From: Annona cherimola
Lineage: Eukaryota > Streptophyta > Magnoliopsida > Magnoliales > Annonaceae
Direction: 5' to 3'
Assembly: GCA_030490835.1 (NCBI GenBank)
Contig: CM059977.1
Span: 25,525,335-25,589,334, forward strand
DNA: 64,000 bases
The notes beneath the pieces were generated by a model. That model did no database searches. It was not told where the DNA came from and worked only from the letters and a program-made list of their open reading frames with translations. Both the position numbers and the translations under genes were made by a program. This document shows, in pieces, positions 56,686 to 64,000 of the stretch (positions within the stretch are counted from its first letter, which is position 1; every line of letters begins with the position of its first letter).

Positions 56686-57420
56686 TGTCATCTCTGTCTA
56701 TCTGTCAAGTTCTGATGCTTGGGGCCTGTTGCAAAGCAATGTGCTTGAATGGCACAGGGAAATGAGAGAGAAAAGTGACAGCGAAAACGTAAAAAATTAT
56801 ATTAAAATCTGCTTTTGTGTGTTTTGGAAAATGAAGAAACTAAAAAGTTTGTGGTGCTTTTAAAAAAATATTTTGTGGTGTAAAAATTTTTAAATAAATA
56901 GAAATTAATGTAATATTAGTAAAAAGAATAAAATTAAAATAAGTAAGTTAGTTATAAGAATAGTTGTGTGGAAATAATTGAAATGTAGAATAATTATATA
57001 AAAGTATGAAAAATTAAAAAATAAATAATTACATTGTGTGAAAATTTATAGAATTAAATGCTTTGATTTACAACCAAATATGCCACTGCACGGGGATGAG
57101 GATAGTTGAGCATTCCGAATGCTTTTGGATAAGGCCCAGCCTAGACAAAGGAAGATTAGATGTGATCCGAGTCGACTACGAAAATCAGCACTATGTAGAT
57201 AAAAAGATGAAGATTAAATTACATTGTTTAGCCGTGGATTCAAAATAATTAAAAGTTATATTTAAAATAGAAATTTTATAGAAGTAAAATGTTTATCAAT
57301 TGAACGTGAGTGATTGTATTAAAATTTAGGAAAAAATTCATCCCGTCCGATAAAATTTTCGGTTGTCCGGTCAAGATCCTCTAACGACGGTTTAGTAATG
57401 ATGTAAATGGGGGAATGAAA
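56686..57420 (-). promoter_or_regulatory. Costars 5' UTR/promoter region, then AT-rich repeat
   Basis: The first 150 bp upstream of the ATG likely hold the 5' UTR and core promoter (position only). 56865-57080 is a decayed Tourist-like element. 57080-57250 contains a short low-copy stretch with no gene call. Confidence 0.35.
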
Positions 57421-58464
57421 TCATCATCATCATCATCGTCGTCGTCCCACCTAGGCGGGTCGGCTGCACGGAAAAAATGGAGGAATGAAATGGAATAGAT
57501 ATATGATCGGGTATAGTGAAAATAAATTACACAGTTATATTGAAAGATTGGAAAAAATTATTAAAATATATGGATAATTTTTTTAAAAAAAGTAACATAT
57601 ATTAGCAATCAATGGCCTTAAGGTATATCCTCATAAATAAAAATGGGATGAGATTTGGACAGCAAATTTAGATGAGAAAAGGTTAGTATTGCATCTATCA
57701 ATGAAAATTTATATTGAGACAAAAATAATATTAAAAATGAAAAAGTAAAAGTACTGCACATTGGGAAATGAGTGATTGATGTATCTATTATTTGATAAAA
57801 CTTTTCAAAAAAATGTTTTTTATATAAAAGTTATTAAAATGAAAAAGTAATATGATATAATAGGGGTAAGAAGAATTGTAAAGGAAATAAAGTTAAAATA
57901 GAACAAGTCGTTGTATGGTAAATGTAGAAAAATGATTAAAAAGTAGAATAATTATATAAAAAAGTGATAAAATAATTAAAAAATATTATAATTATAAAGA
58001 GTACAAATTTTTAAATGGAAAAGTTTTATATTGACGCACTTTGTATTAGAAATGAGAAAAAAATGAATCAAAAATCTCATTCAATTCTAATTTAATGATT
58101 GTGTATGACTTGATGTGATAATTATGAGATGAGAATGTAAAATCGAAAAAGCGTTATTATGTTTTGAAAATAAGAAAAGTTATATATTAAATAGAAAAAA
58201 TTATACAAAAAATGAAAAGTAGTTATTTTTTAGATGAAAAAAGTATTTGAATGTAAGATTTTATGTCGTATTTGAAGTATTTGATTGTCTAAGTGTGTTT
58301 GGCATTGGATAAAATTTTTAAAAGAAAAGTTTTTAGTGTAAAATTTTAAAAATGGAGAATTGATGTAAGATAATAGAAATAATGATGAGGAATATATATA
58401 TATATATATTAAAGTTAAAATAGATAGTGTAGTTATATGGATAGGTGTGGAAAAATGAGATTAA
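57421..58464. other. Microsatellite and Tourist-like remnants, no gene
   Basis: ATC/GTC repeat at about 57423-57446 next to a CCCACCTAGGCGGG palindrome. Decayed Tourist-like copies at about 57790-58060 and from 58285. AT dinucleotide run at about 58394-58410. Confidence 0.45.
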
Positions 58465-58905
58465 ATTCTCTAACTTTGTATTTTCATTTTAAACTACAAA
58501 GTTTGGTCGTTTACATTTTAAATCATGAAAATTTTGATTCATGTGCATTTTAAACCATGACCGATAACAACATTAAAAATTGTCATTAATTCATGCAAAA
58601 TAATGTAAACACCCTTCAATATTTTTATAAAAAATTGAAATCTGTATTAGAAATGAACATATTGTTAGAGACTACAATGACAAAATAAAAAAGTGTAATA
58701 GTTAAGTTAAAAATATAAAATATAAATATTGAAAGGTATTTACATCATTTTACTGTATTAACGTCATTTTTAACACTATTATGAGTGAATATTTAAAATA
58801 CAAAGGAATCAAAGTTTTCTAAGTTTAAAATGCAAATGGTCAAACTTGAAGTTTAAAATATAAATATATAAAGTTAGATGGTTTAAAATGCAAAAAATTA
58901 GAAAA
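58465..58905. mobile_element. MITE-like palindrome, relative of 43736-44190
   Basis: CATTTTAAACTACAAAGTTT on the left and AAACTTGAAGTTTAAAATAT on the right are inverted. Confidence 0.5.
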
Positions 58906-59929
58906 ATGATTGAAAAACAAAATAATTTTAGATGAGGACAGAATAAAATGATTAAAAAATGAAATAATTTTATATGGTGAAAATTTTTGGGTTGTTTTAG
59001 ATTGAAAATTTTATGTTAATATCTTTTCATGATTACTAAACACACATTTAATTTTTTAAGGGTATGTTTGGAAAGTGATAAAACTTTTAGAAGAATAGTT
59101 ATTAGCATAAAAGTTTTAAATTGGTACTTTGTAAAAAATAATGTCATATAATGCGGATAATGATGAGAATTAAAGATAATAAATTAAAATAAATATGTTA
59201 TACTACTTTCGGTAATCCACAAATATAGGATGGGAGGGCATAGTGTGGAAGCACAAATTTCTACGACAATCATCTACCAAATAATAATTTTATTTTTTCA
59301 TTTTTACCTCTATATTTCAATCATTTTTCCTACTAATTATCCTCTATCAAACTTATTTATTCCAACCATACCACTGTCATTTTTTATAATCACACTATTC
59401 TCAAAATATTTCATTTTCTGTTACCATTTCATACCAGAAATTTTTTTTCAATTTCATATTATCAAACATTTCCATAGTTGTATGAATAATTATATAAAAA
59501 TAATTGAAAAGTAAAATAATTTTTGTAGAAAACTGTGAATAAATAATTTTAAAAATAATATTTTTATAGAGAATAAAAAGTTTTTAAGTGAAAATTCTCC
59601 TTCTAAACCAACATCTCCTGAAAAGTCCATAATTTTTCACTCTCAACGGCTATCCTATCATTCGTGCGGCGGCGGGCATTCCATCCAAGCCGTGCATGAT
59701 GTGGCTTGCAAGTTGCATCATGAGAGTTGGATGAACGAATGTGCTACAGCTGGTTGCATTTGTGGACCAAGTTGTGGGCGCATCATCGCTGATGTTCGCT
59801 TGTGCTTTGGAATTTTGATTAATTCACTCTGCCGATGATGGCGTGTTGTCGCGTGGCTTGGCCCGCGTTTTCCACAGGCCACTGTTTTCTCATCGTGGGC
59901 TAGACGATAAAATATTTTCGTCATTTCAA
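58906..59929. other. AT-rich repeats then a GC-richer patch, no gene
   Basis: 59050-59620 has Tourist-like sequence on both strands. 59640-59900 is GC-richer (for example GTGCGGCGGCGGGCATTCC) and low-copy, with only short frames. Confidence 0.4.
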
Positions 59930-60235
59930 AAAATTCTTTTAAAATTTTTATTTTTTTCTCCTACTTATTTATCTAATTACATTTAATAAAAACTAAATTT
60001 TACTATTTTTGTATAATTATATATATTTAAATTTTTAAACACGAGTATTTTAGCCATTTTCAATGTTGAAAAATAGCTAAAATACGCTTGTTTTTAAAAA
60101 TCTAAAAATATATGTAAGGATATCCAAAAATAGTAAAACTCGATTTATTTGTTAAATACATCCATATTAACAAATTTATTTAAAAATACAAATAAATTTT
60201 TCGCATGAATTTTTTGAAGTAGACTAAATAAATCA
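59930..60235. mobile_element. MITE, interior type of 13791-14165
   Basis: Palindrome around TTTTCAATGTTGAAAAATAG with arms ACTAAATTTTACTATTTTTG and AAAAATAGTAAAACTCGATT. Confidence 0.6.
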
Positions 60236-62033
60236 TTACTTAGCACAAGTTAACAGGATTATTTCTTTTTTTTACCCTTGAAGTCGATTTAAACTCTTTT
60301 CATTTTTTAATGTATTAACGAATGATAAAAAAAATAATTTCATCTATGGCATTTAACTCTCTTTTTTGTATTCTTTGTATTCACAACTTAACCCAAGTAC
60401 ATATTTCCGATCTTTAAATTTGGGAGTATAAATTTAATAATGTTTCTAACAAAATGATTATGAAAATATTGCTTTGAAAAATAGCAAATAAACTATCTAA
60501 GACTTGAAACCCAGAGGCCAACGGCAAAACTCTTTGCTAGTTGCGACAAACTTCACTAAAATCAAAGATGAGAATGTGCCATATTGGTTTAAAATTATAT
60601 CTTCACATGTCAATTATGAACATATTTAATTTCATTTAAATATGCATTATAATATAATTTTAATTTTACAAAATTGTACACGTGCGTAAGAATTATATTT
60701 TAAATGGTTTAGATTTAAAAATATTATTTTAAAATTGATATTTAGAATTTAACCATTTTATTTCGCTTAGTTTACACATTTGTAGATAAGGCTTATACAC
60801 ATAAATAGTCGATAAATGAAATAATTTCTATAATAATATAAATAATATTAAATATAATGGATGAAATATATTTTCCCAATCATCTAAGATGTAATTATGG
60901 ATGGGTTGTACTGAAGATGAGTTTCTACTTGAACTCATTTCTCTTTATTCAAAAGAAACAAAAAAAAAACAAAAAGAGAGTCTTCAAAAATCTAATTTCA
61001 GCAACGTCAATTTCCATTTTTGAAAACCAGAGATGCCTTTTTTTGATATGCCGGCACTCACCTATCTCTTTTGTATATTACAGAATACAAAATTACATTT
61101 CTTTAGTTTAATGTTAATAATCCTTTTATTACATTTATTTTTAGATTACAGAATGACCTTTAATTAACATTAACAATGGTTAGTTTTTAATACAATACTT
61201 ATATTTTCAAAATTTTATTATTTATAATAATATTTTTGTATCCTACTAAAAATTAGGATGCCACTAGTTCAATTAAAAATGCAATTAATTGGTGTTAGCT
61301 ACGTACTCAATTAGTTTAATGATATTATATTTCATTCCTTCGATCCATTTGTTTCAATAAGAGTATGTTTGAATACAAGAAAAAAATATTTTTCCATTTA
61401 AAACTTTTTACTTTCCACAACTATTCTATTTTTTAATTATTTTTTTATATTTTCTTATAAAACTACCATGCTTTTCAATTATTTATACACAAATATCTAT
61501 ATAATTAACCTATATATCTTAACTTTATTTTATTTACTCTTCATCATTATTCATTTTATATCACATCATTCTTACCAATTTAAAAACTTTTACACAAAAA
61601 TTCTATCAATTACCCAACACACTATAAACCCAGTATTATTCGGAACTATTAGAAAAAACTTGAATGTGGCGGAGAAATTTGATGAAAATACAATGACGTG
61701 TATTAAGATTGATAAAAATTGTATTAGAAATTGAAAATTTGTCTTGAGAATTAGAACACATATTTCATTTAAGTATTCCAATTCTTTGGAAGTTGGAACA
61801 ACTTTCTAAAAAAAATGTTTATGTTTATCAATTTTTACGTATTTAAAAACTTTTGGAAGTAGAATATATTCGTTTAGAAAGTTGATGGTCACATAATCAC
61901 ATTAAAATGATCTTGAATTCTAAGATATAAATTTTCTAGCATAATCCAATACATAATTATCGAAAATCTTGAATAAATTAATCAGTAGATATTATTGTTA
62001 GTTTCGATTTAATTCAAAATTAGTCACTCTATG
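60236..62033. other. AT-rich spacer with a Tourist-like MITE, no gene
   Basis: 61360-61626 is a reverse-oriented Tourist-like copy (GAGTATGTTTGAATACAAG ... ACCCAACACACT). The rest is AT-rich with no coding signal. Confidence 0.45.
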
Positions 62034-63213
62034 TCAGGGTGCAACTCGGGCTCATGAAACCGGGGTTCGCCTTAACCCTAACCCTATTTATGGAATTCAA
62101 GCTTGGGTTGAGTTTCGGATTAATATCTTACTATCAATCTATATATCATATACTCATTTAATCACAAATCTGTTACTCAGAAAAACTAAAATGACAATTT
62201 ATTATAAGAAAGCAAAAAAAAAATATCAACTACCACTTAAGAGTATAAAGAAGAAAAACCTATTTTGGGCCTTCTTTTCATAACATATAATCATAATTAG
62301 AAATTTTTGTTTCAATCCCAACAATTCTACATATATTATATCGATAACCAAATTAAATCAAAACATTAACCAATTCATATCAACATAAACATATATAGTG
62401 GCAAAAATTACAAAAATTAAACAGATATACACACAGACACGATATTAATTTATGAAGTTTATAGGAAATAGGTTAAATGAAGCATCATTAATTTTACTCA
62501 AAAAAAATCATGATGGAGATGTTGCTGCTAATGCAAGGAGACAAATGATTTAAAAAAATATTATGGGCTGGTTGTAAAACAGGAATCGGTGGCGATTGAT
62601 ACCTCTGCAAGGAGACAGAACAGAGAAGAACTCAAGCAGTCGATCATCGCAGAGCTATAGTTGCTGGCTAACAGCTAGACGACGCAGTGGGAGAGGAAAA
62701 CAGAACTACAAAAGAAGCTGGTTGGGAGGAAAATAAACTGCAGTTGCTGGCTGATAGCGGGAATGCAGCAAGACGACGACAACTGGAGAGGAAGATGGAA
62801 CTACAGTTGTTGGCTGACAGCAAGATGACAACGAGAATGCGAGGAGATGATGGCGAGCAGAGAAAGGTTGCCACTGAAAGCAGGGACACAGATCAGACAA
62901 CAGTAGAAATGCGAGGAGATGACGGCGAGCAAAGGAAGTGTCGAATGCTGCCGTTGAAAGCAGGGACGCAAGGTAGGAAATGAGCTAGGGTTTGGGTTTA
63001 CAACCTTTCATTTTATATAGGATATACATAAAATATTTATATTTAATAAACAGCAATTTGGGTTCGGGTTTATAGGATTCGAGTTTACCTGAACTTGAGA
63101 CTGACTACTGTTTGAATTCAGATCGGTAAAATCAGGCTCGGGTTGAAATATGTAGAGTTTTAACAATGTGAATGCTTGAGTTCGGGCCGAACCCGACCCA
63201 AGTTACACCCCTT
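62034..63213. mobile_element. hAT-like TIR element with captured sequence
   Basis: Ends GGGTGCAACTCGGG (left) and CCCAAGTTACACCCC (right) match the element at 27296-27916. Flanked by CTCTATG at 62027-62033 and 63214-63220 (7 of 8 bp matching if an 8-bp duplication). The interior 62560-62990 is GC-richer, holds a 98-codon open frame (62687-62983) rich in charged residues, and is not transposase-like. It is probably captured or repeat-derived. Confidence 0.65.
62830..62985. repeat. Two-copy tandem repeat, period about 73 bp
   Basis: AATGCGAGGAGATGATGGCG at about 62835 and again near 62908 with GAAAGCAGGGAC after each. It lies within the open frame, so the peptide is internally repeated. Confidence 0.75.
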
Positions 63214-64000
63214 CTCTATGCATGTTTGATGGAAAGGGTACATACATGAAATATCAATAAATTCCAAACACGTGCATGCAAATTTTAAGAGGAAATTTTA
63301 AAAATTCTAATGGTATTCTTTTATTGTAATTCTAATAGTATTTTAATTGCAGTCATTGCCAAAATGCACGATCATACGCCATGCACGTAACATAGACGCA
63401 TCTGCCTACGCGTGACAGTGAAAGCCAACCGTCCGATGAGGTCGACGGTCCATTCAAACGATCTCGACCATCCGCTAGATGTGGATGGAAAGCCATCTTT
63501 CATCTTATCGAAGCGCGACTCAACGGTCCCGCAGATAAGGCCACCATAATCCGTACCCCTAATTCGGTCGTGATACTCATTTTCTAAGCAATATAGACCG
63601 TCCATTCCGTCCATTCTCATTAGTGGGCCGCGGGCACCACGGTCGGTCGAGCGGAAATCCGAAGTAGTCCTTACAAGTAAATTCGCACTTTCCATCCAAA
63701 AATCCACGCCGTAGGAGCATTTGGTGGAAGACGATCAGGGCCCTTCATTGAATCGACGGTCTAGATTTTCAGGAAGGTGGCCCCACCAGCGACGGCATCC
63801 ACCGACTTCAGTGCCCGCGATGCATGAGGACCGGTAATTCCTCATCCGATGGAGGATCGTTGCACCTGACACACGCGCCTTCCATCGCAAGTACGTGATT
63901 TAGACCCTTCACGTGGTGGGGCCTATCATAGATTGAGCTGCCGCGCCCCTGCACCCCGTGAGTCTCGCCATCAGACGATCCGGACCGTCCGTCAACGGAT
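63214..64000. other. CpG-richer segment with recurring ACGGTC motifs, no firm gene
   Basis: Base composition changes sharply near 63340. ACGGTC or its complement occurs many times (for example CGACGGTCC, CAACGGTCCC, AGACCGTCC, CACGGTCGGTC, CGGACCGTCCG). A 111-codon minus frame (63372-63707) shows no domain and reads as chance in GC-richer DNA. It may be gene-proximal sequence continuing to the right. Confidence 0.4.

Noticed and set aside
62073..62092. Telomere-type CCCTAA repeats (also near 27818)
   Set aside because: Only two units, lying in the subterminal AACCC-rich part of the GGGTGCAAC elements.
63372..63707. 111-codon minus-strand frame as a gene
   Set aside because: No domain, no supporting context, and chance open frames are expected in the GC-richer segment. 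Kept only as part of an unassigned region.
1..64000. A mixed biosynthetic gene cluster
   Set aside because: No cytochrome P450, acyltransferase, methyltransferase or terpene synthase genes were recognised; only UGT91-like paralogues recur.

Overview
This is nuclear DNA from a flowering plant. The evidence is a cluster of intronless plant-type UDP-glycosyltransferase (UGT) genes, a Costars-family gene with a spliced intron, L1-type LINEs, tRNA-derived SINEs, an LTR retrotransposon with a tRNA-iMet-type primer site, and many Tourist- and Mutator-like miniature elements in very AT-rich DNA. The species cannot be named from the sequence.

Layout. From 1 to about 49 kb lies a tandem array of UGT91-like (group A) genes, all on the minus strand. 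UGT1 (1-862) runs off the left edge. UGT2 (2663-4093), UGT3 (7079-8512) and UGT5 (37088-38521) are complete at 476-477 aa. UGT4 (21098-21764) is a truncated, frameshifted pseudogene. UGT6 (46183-47615) is broken by one missing base inside the sugar-donor (PSPG) box. A 64-bp UGT scrap sits inside a miniature transposon (26724-26787). The units share flanking blocks as well as genes: a 3' flank, a promoter-proximal motif, a TIR element and a long AT-rich block. The array therefore grew by duplicating cassettes of several kb, and the units were later broken up by insertions. At 33.4-36.3 kb a cassette upstream arm remains with no UGT.

Insertions with visible boundaries: a 2.0-kb LTR element (9922-11921, TSD ATGCC); SINEs at 14203-14486 and 21902-22184; a 5'-truncated LINE (16904-19608, 16-bp TSD); a 3.2-kb LTR-type element, probably a solo LTR, carrying a degenerate minisatellite (28870-32084, TSD TCATG); a Pack-MULE-like element (39068-40631, 9-bp TSD, empty site visible near UGT6); and nested Tourist-like elements.

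From about 50 kb to the right edge the UGT array has ended. The only clear gene is a two-exon Costars (ABRACL-like) gene at 53288-56685 on the minus strand. It is surrounded by AT-rich repeats, an hAT-like element with captured sequence (62034-63213), and a CpG-richer terminal segment (63.2-64 kb) dense in ACGGTC-type motifs.

Function. The UGTs would glycosylate small molecules, probably adding a second sugar to an existing glycoside as is typical of UGT91. The donor-box residues are unusual, so donor and acceptor cannot be predicted. Nothing else in the window looks like a partner enzyme, so this is a single-family tandem array and not a mixed biosynthetic cluster. All similarity statements come from reading the sequence by eye; no searches were run.
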